A DNA stretch of 64,000 nt from Brachybacterium kimchii (GCF_023373525.1 NZ_CP097218.1:1550001-1614000), one strand, 5' to 3'; shown: positions 1-8,298, counted from the first letter of the stretch. Made by a program: numbers and translations. The notes: generated by a model from the letters alone, not told the origin.

Positions 1-153
1 CAGATGCGCGAAGGCTCCGACACGGGGGCCGACGGAGCGGGCCTGCGCGAGGACCCTCTCGGTGTGCTCGCGGACGTCGACCTCGCCGACGCGCAGCGCG
101 CGGGCGAGAGCGAGGGTGTCGAGGCGGAGGGGATCCGCCGCGGGCATCGTCAT
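1..153 (-). CDS. Amidase family protein, N-terminal fragment
   Basis: Only the first 51 codons are in the window; the rest lies to the left of base 1. The chain begins MTMPAADPLRLDTLALAR and continues with a helix of the type seen at the start of amidase-signature enzymes, ending near VGAFAHL. That family hydrolyses amide bonds with a Ser-Ser-Lys triad, which lies outside the window. The start at 153 is supported by AGGAGG at 161-166, seven bases upstream. A second in-frame ATG lies two codons in. Family assignment rests on this short N-terminal stretch only, so the substrate cannot be judged. Confidence 0.5.
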   Translation of the reverse strand, partial: MTMPAADPLRLDTLALARALRVGEVDVREHTERVLAQARSVGPRVGAFAHL

Positions 154-238
154 CGGAGATCCTCCTGCATCGCGGGATGCCAGGGTCTCACGCGGGCGCC
201 TCATCCGGTGCGCCCGATGTCCGGCGCGGGGAGGGCGC

Positions 239-727
239 TCAGCCGCGGGCGGGGAGGTGACCGCGCACGTGCTCGACGATGCCGCGGGAGGCGGCCTCGA
301 TCTTGCGGGCGGTGTCCTCGAAGTCGCTGCTGTCGCCGTACCAGGGGTCGCGGATGCCCAGGTCCTCCGGGGCCTCGGGATCGAACTCGCGCAGCATGCG
401 CAGGCGCTCGGAGACGCCGCGCCCGCCGATCCGCTCGAGCGGCCCGACGTGATCGTGGTCCAGGGCCAGCACCAGGTCGACCTCGCGCAGCTCCTCCGGC
501 GTGACCTGCCGCGCCCGGTGGCCGGAGGGGTCGAATCCGAGCTCGCGCAGCTTCGCCCCGGCCCGAGGATCGATGGGTTCGCCGGTCTCCCAGCTCGTGG
601 TGCCCGCGGAGGAGATCTCGACCTGGTCCGCCAGGCCCTCGTCCTCGAACGCGCCGCGGAGCATGTACTCCGCCATCGGCGAGCGGCAGATGTTGCCGGT
701 GCACACGGTGATGATCCTGAAGGTCAC
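239..727 (-). CDS. Low molecular weight protein-tyrosine phosphatase
   Basis: The 162-residue product has the family's typical length. The P-loop CTGNICRS sits at the N-terminus (nucleophile cysteine at about residue 9, arginine six residues on), and the general-acid loop appears as RDPWYG near residue 130. These cytosolic enzymes dephosphorylate phosphotyrosine; in actinobacteria they may act on capsule or glycan kinases or be secreted, and nothing here picks a substrate. The GTG start at 727 is chosen because an AGGAGG lies about seven bases upstream and because it overlaps the stop of the upstream acetyltransferase as GTGA, which suggests translational coupling. Arsenate reductases share the fold, but the sequence fits the phosphatase branch. 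Confidence 0.9.
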   Translation of the reverse strand: MTFRIITVCTGNICRSPMAEYMLRGAFEDEGLADQVEISSAGTTSWETGEPIDPRAGAKLRELGFDPSGHRARQVTPEELREVDLVLALDHDHVGPLERIGGRGVSERLRMLREFDPEAPEDLGIRDPWYGDSSDFEDTARKIEAASRGIVEHVRGHLPARG

Positions 728-1077
728 GCGTCGCCCTCCTGCGGCTCGGGGCCGACCTCGTCGGTGGGGCGCTGCGTCGAACGGGCCCCTGCGGGATGAC
801 GCTCGAGGTAGCCGCGGGCGAACCAGCAGGTCGCCTCGACGTCCAGGCCCTCCTCGGCGGTCTCGGCGAGGGCCTCCTGCACGAGCGCGGTGCCGATGCC
901 CTGGCCGCCGTGCTCCGGGGAGACGACGGTCGAGCGCAGATCCCGCACGCCCTCGGCGCTGCCCGGTCCGTACTGGAGGACGCCCACCAGACGGTCGTCC
1001 AGCAGCGCCTCGAATCTCTCCCGGTCCGCCGCGTGCGCGATGCGCAGTCCCTCGACGATCCGTCCCCGTGCTCCCAT
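724..1077 (-). CDS. GNAT family N-acetyltransferase
   Basis: A 117-residue single-domain GNAT protein. The acetyl-CoA binding motif A is seen as VVSPEHGGQGIGTALVQEAL at about residues 51-70, with the classic Q-G-x-G-T/S pyrophosphate loop. GNAT enzymes transfer acetyl from acetyl-CoA to an amine; the acceptor is unknown. The chain is short and close to the minimal fold, so the N-terminal strand may be reduced. It is the first gene of a two-gene unit with the phosphatase, with a four-base overlap. A divergent DUF952 gene starts 25 bases away, so promoters for both sides must lie within or beside that gap. Confidence 0.75.
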   Translation of the reverse strand: MGARGRIVEGLRIAHAADRERFEALLDDRLVGVLQYGPGSAEGVRDLRSTVVSPEHGGQGIGTALVQEALAETAEEGLDVEATCWFARGYLERHPAGARSTQRPTDEVGPEPQEGDA

Positions 1078-1102
1078 GGGGCATCACGGTACACTGCCGG
1101 TC

Positions 1103-1468
1103 ATGCCCGCGCCCCTGATCTGGCACATCACCGAACGCTCCTCCTGGGACGCGGCGGTGCCCACCGGGCGCTACACGTGCTCGACCCGCGGCCGCAGCCT
1201 CGCCGAGGTCGGCTTCATCCACGCCTCCTGGCCCGAGCAGATCTCGATGGTCGCCAAGCGCGTCTATCCGGATCGGCCGACGGACCTGGTGATCCTCGAG
1301 ATCGACGTGCAGCGCGTCGAGGCCGCGGGCATCGCCGTGGACGTGGAGGAGGACTCCCGCGGCACCGGCCGCTCGTATCCGCACATCCGCGGCCCCGTGC
1401 CGATCAGCGCCGTGGTCCGCCTGCGCCGCACCAAGTGGCTGGGCCGGGAGTTCGTGGTCGTCGCCTGA
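1103..1468 (+). CDS. DUF952 family protein
   Basis: The 121-residue product starts MPAPLIWHITERSSWDAA and matches my recollection of the DUF952 family: small cytosolic proteins with a conserved W/H-x-I start, a central GFIHAS motif (about residues 38-43) and a C-terminal YPHIRGPVP block. The fold is related to ADP-ribosyltransferase-like small domains, but no reaction is established that I know of. The start ATG follows a weak GCCGGTC leader. The next gene on the same strand begins 56 bases downstream and may be cotranscribed. Confidence 0.75.
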   Translation: MPAPLIWHITERSSWDAAVPTGRYTCSTRGRSLAEVGFIHASWPEQISMVAKRVYPDRPTDLVILEIDVQRVEAAGIAVDVEEDSRGTGRSYPHIRGPVPISAVVRLRRTKWLGREFVVVA

Positions 1469-1524
1469 GCGCGCCGCGCGAGGCGCCCCTCCCCCGTCGG
1501 CCCCCGCCGGACGTAGCATCGGGC

Positions 1525-2145
1525 ATGGCTCGATATCTGGACATCCATCCCGTGGACCCGCAGCCGCGCCTCATCGAGCAGACGGTGCGCGTGCTGCGCG
1601 ACGGCGGGCTGATCGCCTACCCCACCGACTCCTGCTACGCGCTGGGCTGCGCCCTCGAGGCGCACGAGGGGCTCGAGCGCATCCGCCGCATCCGGCAGGT
1701 CGGCTCCGACCACGACTTCACGCTCGTCTGCTCGGACTTCGCGCAGCTCTCGCAGTTCGTGCTCGTCTCCAACCCCACGTTCCGCCTGGTCAAGAACCTC
1801 ACGCCGGGGCCGTACACCTTCATCCTGCGGGCCACCAAGGAGGTGCCCCGCAGGATGGCCCACCCGAAGAAGAAGACCGTGGGAGTGCGCATCCCCGACA
1901 GCCGCGTGGACCGAGCGCTCGTGGAGGCCCTCGGCGAGCCGATCGTCTCCTCGACGCTGCTGCTGCCGGGCGAGGAGACCCCTCCCTCGCAGGGCTGGCA
2001 GGTCCAGCAGGCGCTGGACCCTCAGCTCGACGTGATCATCGACTCCGGGGACGTGGGCACGGAGCCCACGAGCGTCATCGACCTCACCGGGGACCTCGCC
2101 GAGATCCGTCGCGAAGGGGCGGGGGACCTCTCTCTCTTGCAGTGA
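1525..2145 (+). CDS. Sua5/YciO/YrdC-domain protein (YciO-like)
   Basis: A 206-residue protein made of one YrdC-like domain. The signature YPTDSCYALGC (about residues 33-43) and the KKKTVGVRIPDS block near residue 116 bind ATP and threonine-carbamate in the family. Sua5/TsaC enzymes make threonylcarbamoyl-AMP for the t6A base of tRNA. The long N-terminal stretch before IAYPTD and the absence of a C-terminal Sua5 domain fit the YciO subgroup better, whose exact role is less certain. Cytosolic. It converges on the MFS gene with only a 19-base gap, which holds a short GC-palindrome (2151-2164) that could act as a bidirectional terminator. Confidence 0.8.
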   Translation: MARYLDIHPVDPQPRLIEQTVRVLRDGGLIAYPTDSCYALGCALEAHEGLERIRRIRQVGSDHDFTLVCSDFAQLSQFVLVSNPTFRLVKNLTPGPYTFILRATKEVPRRMAHPKKKTVGVRIPDSRVDRALVEALGEPIVSSTLLLPGEETPPSQGWQVQQALDPQLDVIIDSGDVGTEPTSVIDLTGDLAEIRREGAGDLSLLQ

Positions 2146-2164
2146 ACCGCGCGCGCCGGCGCGC

Positions 2165-3571
2165 TCAGGCCCGGGCCCCGGCCTCCGTCGTCGACGCCGT
2201 GCGCGCGGAGAGCACTCCGGAGAACACGAGGATCCCGAGGGCGTAGAGCGGCACGAGCCACAGCGCGAAGCGCAGGGTGAGGGCGTCGGCGAGGGCGCCG
2301 ACGATCGGCGGCGTCACGAAGAAGCCGATGCGGGCGAACCAGCCGACCACGGTGATGCCGAGGCCGTGCGGGACGCCCTCCATCTCGTCGGCCGCTCGGA
2401 ACGCCGCGGGGAACAGGGTCGCGATCCCCCAGCCGGCGCACGCGAAGCCGATCAGCGCCGTCGCCGGGTGCGGGAAGATGAGCGCCATGGCCATGCCCGC
2501 GCCGCTGAGCAGCGCGCCGATCCGGGCCGTGAGACGGTCGCCGAGGCGGTCCACGACCCCGTCGCCGAGGAAGCGTCCGACGGTCTGCGCGCCCTGCAGG
2601 GCGACGAAGGCGAGGCCCGCGAGGAACGGCGTCGCCTCGAAGGTGTCGCGCATGAACAGGGCGCCCCAGGTGTTGCCGGCGTCCTCGGTCGCTCCCGCGA
2701 ACACGAGCACGAGCCCGAGCGCCGCGATCAGCAGCAGTCCGCGCAGGGTGCTCGCGCGCGTCACCCCGGTGCCCGTCGTCGCGCCGGTCCCGGTCGTCGC
2801 GTCGCTGCCCGTCGCAGAGTCCGCCCCGGCCGTCTCGCCCGCGCTCGCCGTCTCCCCGCCCAGCGCCTCCTCGGTCGCGGCCGCAGGGGCCGCGGCGGAG
2901 GCGGCGGACGGAGCGGCGAGTCCTGCCTCGAGGGCCGCGGGGCGACGTTCGGTGGAGTCGTGGCCGGTGAGGAGGAAGCGCCTGCTGCCCAGGGCGAGGG
3001 AGCCGAAGAGGACGAGGCCCACGAGGCCCTGGATCCACAGCGGCACCGCGAGCTGGGCGCAGACCGAACCGAGGATGCCGCCGGTGACGGCGCCGAGCGA
3101 CCACCAGCCGTGATAGCTGTTGAGGATCGAGCGCCGGTACCGGCGCTCGACGCGCATGCCGTGGGCGTTCATCGAGACGTCGGTGATCGAGTCGCTCGCG
3201 GCCGCGAGGAACAGCGCGGCGGCGAGCCACAGCCAGGTCGCCGAGGTGTAGACGAGCAGGTGGACGGTGCTCGCGACGACCTGGAAGGCGACGGCCACCC
3301 TCGCGGAGCCGAAGCGGGCCATGAGCGGGGCCGCCAGGAGGCCGGCGGCGAGCCCGCCGATCGGTCCCAGGCCCACGGCCAGGCCGAAGGACCCGTTGGA
3401 CAGGCCGATGGACTCCACGAGCTGCGGGTAGCGCGGGAGGATCGCGCAGAACGACGCCCCGTTGAGGAAGAAGATCAGCGAGACCGCCCAGCGCGCGCGG
3501 CGGGCGTCGGCGGCGACGGGGGCGCGCGAGGTGCGGTGCGGGTGCGAGGAGCGGGACGAGGTCACGGTCAC
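2165..3571 (-). CDS. MFS transporter with a long acidic/Thr-Gly insertion
   Basis: A 468-residue integral membrane protein with about twelve hydrophobic segments. The cytoplasmic-loop arginine motif between TM2 and TM3 is recognisable (PLMARFGSARVAV), as expected for the major facilitator superfamily. The chain begins with a polar tail of about 25 residues and a GTG start at 3571. The central loop between the two six-helix halves, residues about 203-273, is unusually long and composed almost only of Ala, Thr, Gly, Ser, Glu and Asp, with repeated TGTGATTGTG-like units. Family members resemble sugar or drug carriers of the FucP/YbjJ type, but the substrate cannot be read from sequence. It is transcribed alone; a strong hairpin lies upstream at 3609-3644. 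Confidence 0.8.
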   Translation of the reverse strand: MTVTSSRSSHPHRTSRAPVAADARRARWAVSLIFFLNGASFCAILPRYPQLVESIGLSNGSFGLAVGLGPIGGLAAGLLAAPLMARFGSARVAVAFQVVASTVHLLVYTSATWLWLAAALFLAAASDSITDVSMNAHGMRVERRYRRSILNSYHGWWSLGAVTGGILGSVCAQLAVPLWIQGLVGLVLFGSLALGSRRFLLTGHDSTERRPAALEAGLAAPSAASAAAPAAATEEALGGETASAGETAGADSATGSDATTGTGATTGTGVTRASTLRGLLLIAALGLVLVFAGATEDAGNTWGALFMRDTFEATPFLAGLAFVALQGAQTVGRFLGDGVVDRLGDRLTARIGALLSGAGMAMALIFPHPATALIGFACAGWGIATLFPAAFRAADEMEGVPHGLGITVVGWFARIGFFVTPPIVGALADALTLRFALWLVPLYALGILVFSGVLSARTASTTEAGARA

Positions 3572-3608
3572 CCAGGTTTCCGGATCGGTGCGGCGGTCGG
3601 AGCGAGAA

Positions 3609-3644
3609 CGGGCCCCGCTCTCCGGCGGCGGAGAGCGGGGCCCG
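3609..3644 (-). terminator. Perfect 15-bp hairpin, probable terminator
   Basis: Arms 3609-3623 and 3630-3644 are perfectly complementary around a six-base loop (GGCGGC). There is no run of T on either side, as is common in high-GC actinobacteria. It lies just past the end of the small membrane protein gene at 3725-3961 (minus strand) and before the start of the MFS gene, so it most likely ends transcription of the former. Confidence 0.65.
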
Positions 3645-3724
3645 TCGGCGCGGTGCGGAGCCCTGCGGCGGGCCGAGGCCCTGCGCGGGCGCCGCGCGCG
3701 TTCAGCGGTGGCGCGGCTGCGGAC

Positions 3725-3961
3725 TCAGCGCAGCAGCGCGGGTATCGCCTGGAAGGCGAGGAACAGGGAGAGGATGCACATCAGCAGCCCGATCACGAAG
3801 AGGAACCACGCGATCGTGTAGAGGCTCATGACCCACAGGCCGGCGATGAACAGGCCGAACACGACGATGAACAGCACCCAGGTCACCACGGGGTTGTGGG
3901 TGGAGGGGGTGCTGGCCTCCTCACGGGGCTGCTGCGTGTGCGGGTCGGTGGCGGAGCTCAT
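3725..3961 (-). CDS. Small membrane protein with two transmembrane helices
   Basis: A 78-residue protein: a polar N-terminus of about 26 residues (MSSATDPHTQQPREEASTPS) followed by two hydrophobic helices at roughly residues 27-47 and 51-74, ending AIPALLR. No enzyme motif is present and I do not recognise a characterised family; short two-helix proteins of this kind are common in actinobacteria. Two adjacent ATG codons exist (3964 and 3961). The second is chosen because GGAGG at 3966-3970 sits only one base before the first. It lies 32 bases downstream of the amidotransferase gene on the same strand and may be cotranscribed with it. Confidence 0.65.
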   Translation of the reverse strand: MSSATDPHTQQPREEASTPSTHNPVVTWVLFIVVFGLFIAGLWVMSLYTIAWFLFVIGLLMCILSLFLAFQAIPALLR

Positions 3962-3993
3962 CATTCCTCCAGGGGGTACGGCGGGGACGTCCC

Positions 3994-4740
3994 TCATCCT
4001 AGACCAGCACGGGCCCCGTCCGCGCATGAGGGCACGCTGCCGATCGCGGTGACGAGCGCCTCGAACAGCCCGTCGCCCTCGCGGTCGAGCTCGGGGTGCC
4101 ACTGGACGGCCAGGACCGGGGATCCGGCGGTCGCCTCGAGGGCGAGCGGGAGGCCGCTCGTGTGGTGGGCGACGGCGCGCAGGCCCTCGCCCACGGTGCG
4201 CACGCCCTGGTGGTGGAAGGCGGTGACCTCGGGACGGGTGCCCACGGCGAGCGCCGTGTCGCTCGCGGCATCCACCTCGACCTCGACGCGGGTGGGACGC
4301 TCCCCGGTCACGGGGTGCTGCGGCAGGTCCGCGGGGAGGTGCTGGTGCAGGTCGCCGCCCTCGGCGACGGTGATGATCTGCAGACCGCGGCAGATGCCCA
4401 GGACCGGCAGGCCCACGCGGCGAGCGGCCCGGTAGAGCGAGGACTCGAAGGCATCGCGCTCCGGGGCGGGAGTCATGTCGGTGTCACGGGCCTCGGCGCC
4501 GTACAGCGCGGGGTCGAGGTCGGCGCCGCCGCTGAGGACGATGCCGTCGAGCTCGGCGACCTCCTCGTCGGTCCACGCGTCCTGCGGGGCGAGGATCACG
4601 GGCCGCGCGCCGGCGCGGCGGATCGCCTCGACGTAATGCTCGGTGAGCACCACCGCCTCGTGGCCCTCCCAGGCGCCGGACATCAGGCGGGACGTCCCAG
4701 CGGTCACGCCGATGAGCGGGCGACGAGTGCGCTCGGCCAT
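3994..4740 (-). CDS. Class I glutamine amidotransferase-like hydrolase (PuuD type)
   Basis: The 248-residue product is a stand-alone class I glutamine amidotransferase domain. The start region RPLIGVTAGTSR, the SGGADLDPALYG block (about residues 74-85), the nucleophile elbow LGICRGLQ (Cys near 119) and the C-terminal VQWHPE with catalytic His and Glu match gamma-glutamyl-gamma-aminobutyrate hydrolases, which cleave gamma-glutamyl amides in putrescine breakdown. No other puu-like gene is nearby, so the exact substrate is open. A good GGAAGGA ribosome site precedes the ATG. It is divergent from a second glutamine amidotransferase gene 150 bases away. Confidence 0.8.
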   Translation of the reverse strand: MAERTRRPLIGVTAGTSRLMSGAWEGHEAVVLTEHYVEAIRRAGARPVILAPQDAWTDEEVAELDGIVLSGGADLDPALYGAEARDTDMTPAPERDAFESSLYRAARRVGLPVLGICRGLQIITVAEGGDLHQHLPADLPQHPVTGERPTRVEVEVDAASDTALAVGTRPEVTAFHHQGVRTVGEGLRAVAHHTSGLPLALEATAGSPVLAVQWHPELDREGDGLFEALVTAIGSVPSCADGARAGLG

Positions 4741-4890
4741 GAGAGGTCCTTCCTGTTCGATGCCGGTGTCCGGCGAGTGCGGTGCTGTGGGGCCGGTCCC
4801 GGTCGGGCCGACGGGGTCCATACCACTCCCCCGTGCGTCGCCCGGTCCACGTGTGTGGCCGAATGTGACGGGCTCTGGTAGGAATCCCCC

Positions 4891-5631
4891 ATGTCGCCCG
4901 AGAACCCGGATCCCTCCCCCGCCCTGGACCTGCCCGAGGTGCTCGTCATCGAGCACGAGACGGACTGCCCGCCCGCGGTGCTCGCCGAGGTGCTCGAGGC
5001 CGAGGGCGTGACCCTGCGTCTCGTACGCGCGCACCGCGGCGAGCAGGTGCCGGACGATCTGCGGGGCGTCGAGGGGCTCGTGGTGCTCGGCGGCGGCATG
5101 GACGCCGACGACGACTCCGGTCATCCCTGGTTCCCGGCGGTGCGGGCGCTCGTGCGCACCGCGCGCGATCGCCGCGTGCCCACCCTGGGCATCTGCCTGG
5201 GTGCTCAGCAGCTCGCCCTCGCCCTCGAGGGCGCCATGGGCCGCCGCGCGGTCGCGGAGGTCGGGATCCTGCCCGTCGTGCCGACCGCCGAGGGCAGGGA
5301 GGATCCGCTGATCGCCGCGCTCGGCGACGACCCGAGGGTGCTGCAGTGGCACCAGGATCAGATCACCTCGCTGCCGCCCGCCTCCCGGCTGCTCGCCTCC
5401 GGGACCGACGGCGCCGTGCAGGCCTTCGTCACCGAGGACCTCGCGTGGGGCGTGCAGTTCCACCCCGAGGTGACCCCGGAGGTCGTGGGCCGCTGGGCGG
5501 AGACGAGCGATCTTCTGCCCGAGGGCGTGACGCCCGCGCAGGCCGCAGCGGCCGTCGCGGAGGCCGAGGCCCCGCGCGAGAGCTGGCGGGCGCTGCTCGC
5601 GGCCTTCGCCCGCATCGTCCGCGGCGACTGA
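4891..5631 (+). CDS. Class I glutamine amidotransferase (GMP-synthase-like)
   Basis: A 246-residue cytosolic protein with the full triad of class I glutamine amidotransferases: GICLGAQQLA nucleophile elbow (Cys near residue 98) and GVQFHPE near residue 190. The early VLVIEHETDCPPAVLAEVL stretch is typical of the stand-alone GMP-synthase-like group (COG0518), whose members hydrolyse glutamine or related gamma-glutamyl compounds. There is no synthase domain in the chain and no partner next to it. Together with the divergent PuuD-like gene it forms a head-to-head pair of two different amidotransferases; the 150-base gap must carry both promoters. A 42-base gap separates its end from the convergent glycosyltransferase. 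Confidence 0.8.
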   Translation: MSPENPDPSPALDLPEVLVIEHETDCPPAVLAEVLEAEGVTLRLVRAHRGEQVPDDLRGVEGLVVLGGGMDADDDSGHPWFPAVRALVRTARDRRVPTLGICLGAQQLALALEGAMGRRAVAEVGILPVVPTAEGREDPLIAALGDDPRVLQWHQDQITSLPPASRLLASGTDGAVQAFVTEDLAWGVQFHPEVTPEVVGRWAETSDLLPEGVTPAQAAAAVAEAEAPRESWRALLAAFARIVRGD

Positions 5632-5673
5632 CGCCGCGCCGCCGCTGTCGCGTCCTCGTGCGGACGGGAGCGC

Positions 5674-6819
5674 TCAGCCCAGGGCGAGCACTCCGGCGTT
5701 GGCGAGGATCGCCTGCTCGTAGTGTCCGCGCAGCTGATCGGCGAGCGCGCTCCAGGAGCGCTCCCGCACGGAGTCGAGGGCGGCGCGGCCCATGGCCTCG
5801 CGCTTGGCGTCGTCGAACAGCAGGTCGGCGGTGCGGGCGCGCAGCTCGGCGAGATCGCCGGGCGCGTACAGCCAGCCGGTGCGGCTGGGGTCGATGAGGT
5901 CGATGGGGCCGCCGGCGCGAGGGGCGATCGCGGGCAGACCCGAGGCCATCGCCTCCTGGATGGTCTGGCAGAAGGTCTCGTGCTCGCCGGGGTGGATGAA
6001 CAGGTCGGCGCTCGCGAGATGGGCGGCCAGGTCGGCGCCGCGGCGGAATCCCACGAAGCGGGCGCGCGGCATGGACTGCTCGAGATCGGCGCGCTCCGGC
6101 CCGTCCCCCACGATCACCAGGCGCACTCCGGGCATGTCGTGGACCACACGCAGGTCGCGCACCTGCTTCTCGGGAGCCAGGCGCCCCACGTAGGCGACGA
6201 TCCGCTCCGAGGGGTCGGCGAGCTCGTCGCGGAGGGCGCGGGAGCGCGCCGTCGGACGGAACTGCTCGGTGTCCACGCCGCGGCCCCAGAGACGGATGCG
6301 CGGGATCTGGTGAGCGGCGAGCAGGTCGCGGGACGCGGTCGACGGGGCGAGGGTGAGGGTCGCGCGCTGGTGGAGGTCGCGCAGGATCTGCCAGCAGGCG
6401 TTCTCGAGGAAGGGCAGTCCGTAGGCGGCGGCGAAGCCGGGCACGTCGGTCTGGTAGACGGCGACCGCGGGCAGGTCGAGCTGGCGGGCGGCGATCACGG
6501 CGCGACCGCCGAGCACGATCGGCGAGGCGAGATGGACGACGTCGGGCGCGTGGGCGGCGATGGTGCGCCGCAGGGAGGTCGCGCTCACGGTCGCCACGCG
6601 GATCCCGGGGTAGCCCGGGAGCGGCAGGGACGGCACCTCGTGGATGGGCACCCGCGCACCGCAGGCGGTGGTCAGGGAATCCGGAGCGCCCGCGTGGTGG
6701 GGCGCGATCACGGAGACGTCGTCCCCGCGGGCGGTCAGCTGGTCGGCCATGTGCAGGACGGAGCCGGTCACGCCGCTCATGTGCGGCAGGAACGTCTCGG
6801 CGATGACGAGTATCCTCAC
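5674..6819 (-). CDS. GT4 glycosyltransferase, probable GDP-mannose-dependent alpha-mannosyltransferase
   Basis: A 381-residue GT-B enzyme. The N-terminus MRILVIAETFLPHMSGVTGS is the glycine-rich acceptor loop. The donor half carries VAYVGRLAPEKQV (about residue 208), VGDGPE, and the E-x7-E motif in HPGEHETFCQTIQEAMASG, where the first position is EHETF rather than SxxE. The pattern resembles the actinobacterial MgtA-type alpha-mannosyltransferases that elongate mannolipids at the inner face of the membrane. Donor and acceptor are inferred. The gene stands alone and its upstream region is crowded with inverted repeats. Confidence 0.75.
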   Translation of the reverse strand: MRILVIAETFLPHMSGVTGSVLHMADQLTARGDDVSVIAPHHAGAPDSLTTACGARVPIHEVPSLPLPGYPGIRVATVSATSLRRTIAAHAPDVVHLASPIVLGGRAVIAARQLDLPAVAVYQTDVPGFAAAYGLPFLENACWQILRDLHQRATLTLAPSTASRDLLAAHQIPRIRLWGRGVDTEQFRPTARSRALRDELADPSERIVAYVGRLAPEKQVRDLRVVHDMPGVRLVIVGDGPERADLEQSMPRARFVGFRRGADLAAHLASADLFIHPGEHETFCQTIQEAMASGLPAIAPRAGGPIDLIDPSRTGWLYAPGDLAELRARTADLLFDDAKREAMGRAALDSVRERSWSALADQLRGHYEQAILANAGVLALG

Positions 6820-7006
6820 GCGCTCAGCGTGTCCCGCAGTGGGATACCGCAGGACACGCCGGCGTGACGTGTCGGCGACGTTCTTGCGAACGTCGGCCGA
6901 GGATCGGACCGGTCCGGACCGGTACGGACAGCTCCGATCAGTCAGGAACCGGCCGGCCGGTCCGAGCCGGGTCGGGCCCGGTCGGGCGCACCGGGCCGAG
7001 CGGCTC
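6820..7006. repeat. Intergenic cluster of inverted repeats
   Basis: This 187-base gap between two minus-strand genes holds several dyads. An imperfect 13-base inverted repeat (6827-6839 with 6847-6859, 11 of 13 pairs) ends eight bases before the glycosyltransferase start. A perfect 8-base stem with a TTGC loop lies at 6876-6883/6888-6895. Further left-right symmetry built on GGACCGGTCC follows at about 6907-6923, then GGCCGGCCGG at about 6951-6960. Some of these may end the MetE-like transcript, others may be operators or leader hairpins. No gene is seen here. Confidence 0.5.
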
Positions 7007-8218
7007 TCAGAGCCTCGCGGAGGCGATCGCGGCGCCCTGCACGAGCGAGTCGAGCTTGGCCCAGGCGATGTCCGGGTGGATGCGCCCGCCGAGTCCGCAG
7101 TCGGTCGAGGCGATCACGCGCTCGGGACCGACGAGCTTCGCGAAGCGCTCGATGCGCTGGGCGACCAGTTCCGGGTGCTCGACCACGTTGGTGGAGTGGG
7201 AGACGATGCCGGGGACGATCACCTTGTCCTCGGGCAGCTCGAGGTCCTCCCACACAGTCCACTCGTGCTCGTGGCGCACGTTCGCGGCCTCGAAGCTGAA
7301 GTACTTGGCGTCGATCTCGAGCATCGTGGGCGCGAGGTGCGCGAACTCGAGGTCGGTGGTGTGCGGTCCGTGCCAGGAGCCCCAGCACAGGTGGAAGCGG
7401 ACCTGCTCGGCGGGGATGCCCTCGAGCGCGCGGTTGACCGCGTCGACGCGCTTGCGGGTGAAGGCGAGGTAGTCCTCGACGGTGGGCTCGGGGTTGATCT
7501 GGTCGAAGTTCTCGGCGATCGAGGGGTCGTCGATCTGCAGCAGCAGCCCGGCGTCGGCGATGGCGCGGTACTCGGGGCGCATGACCTCGACCCAGGCGTC
7601 GAGGAAGGCGTCGACGTCGCCGTAGTGGTCGTCCTGGATGCGGCTGCCCGATCCGGGCGAGAGGGTGTTGAGGAATCCCTGCTCGATGCCGTGCGCGCCG
7701 AGCGCCTCGCGCAGGTTCGCGGCATCCTGGGCGACCAGCTCGCGTCCGAGCTCGGTGAAGGCGACCTCTCCGGTCGCCGCGGGGAACACGTGCTGCTCGC
7801 CGAGCGAGATCCCGGAGGCCGGGTCGGCGTAGGCGTCGGCGAAGCGCACCCAGTCGCGGCGGTCCGCGAAGGAGGTCAGGCGCACGTCGCCGGGCGCGGA
7901 GCGCACGGGCTCCTGGCTGCGATGGTCCACGCCCGTGATCTGCAGTCCGCTCACGCGATCGAAGACGTAGCTCCACCAGGTGCCGTAGTTGTAGGCCGAT
8001 CCCATGGCGTGGCCGTACTCGCCGTCGTTGGGCACGGAGATGCCCACGCGCTGCTGGCGCGCGACGATGTCGTCGACCGCGGAGGCGAGGATCTGGCGGA
8101 ACTCGTCGGTGATGATCGGTGTGACGCCGTCATCGGCGACCTCGCGCCGCGCGTTCGCCTCGATGAGCTCGGGCGTGCGCGGGAGGGAGCCGGCGTGGGA
8201 GGTGAGGATCTCGGTCAT
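7007..8218 (-). CDS. MetE C-terminal-domain-like protein (cobalamin-independent methionine synthase family)
   Basis: A 403-residue TIM-barrel protein corresponding to the catalytic C-terminal half of MetE. It starts LTSHAGSLPRTPEL. Predicted zinc ligands are visible: H-x-C in FHLCWGSWHG (about residue 275) and the later Cys in ASTDCGLGGR near residue 380. MetE moves a methyl group from methyltetrahydropteroyl-glutamate to homocysteine. Full MetE is about 750 residues; this half-length type is widespread and may use a different methyl donor, such as methylcobalamin proteins or small thiols. It sits 80 bases downstream of nothing related: the gcvP 3' end lies upstream on the same strand. One-carbon metabolism is a loose common theme. 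Confidence 0.8.
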   Translation of the reverse strand: MTEILTSHAGSLPRTPELIEANARREVADDGVTPIITDEFRQILASAVDDIVARQQRVGISVPNDGEYGHAMGSAYNYGTWWSYVFDRVSGLQITGVDHRSQEPVRSAPGDVRLTSFADRRDWVRFADAYADPASGISLGEQHVFPAATGEVAFTELGRELVAQDAANLREALGAHGIEQGFLNTLSPGSGSRIQDDHYGDVDAFLDAWVEVMRPEYRAIADAGLLLQIDDPSIAENFDQINPEPTVEDYLAFTRKRVDAVNRALEGIPAEQVRFHLCWGSWHGPHTTDLEFAHLAPTMLEIDAKYFSFEAANVRHEHEWTVWEDLELPEDKVIVPGIVSHSTNVVEHPELVAQRIERFAKLVGPERVIASTDCGLGGRIHPDIAWAKLDSLVQGAAIASARL

Positions 8219-8298
8219 GACCGCAGGCTACGGGTGCCGACTCGCCCGGCCGAAACCGGATGACACGCGGGTTCATGCGGCCGCGGGACCGCGGCGCC

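Noticed and set aside
8219-8298. SAM or cobalamin riboswitch for the MetE-like gene
   Set aside because: Only 80 bases separate it from gcvP, and no aptamer core of either class is visible.
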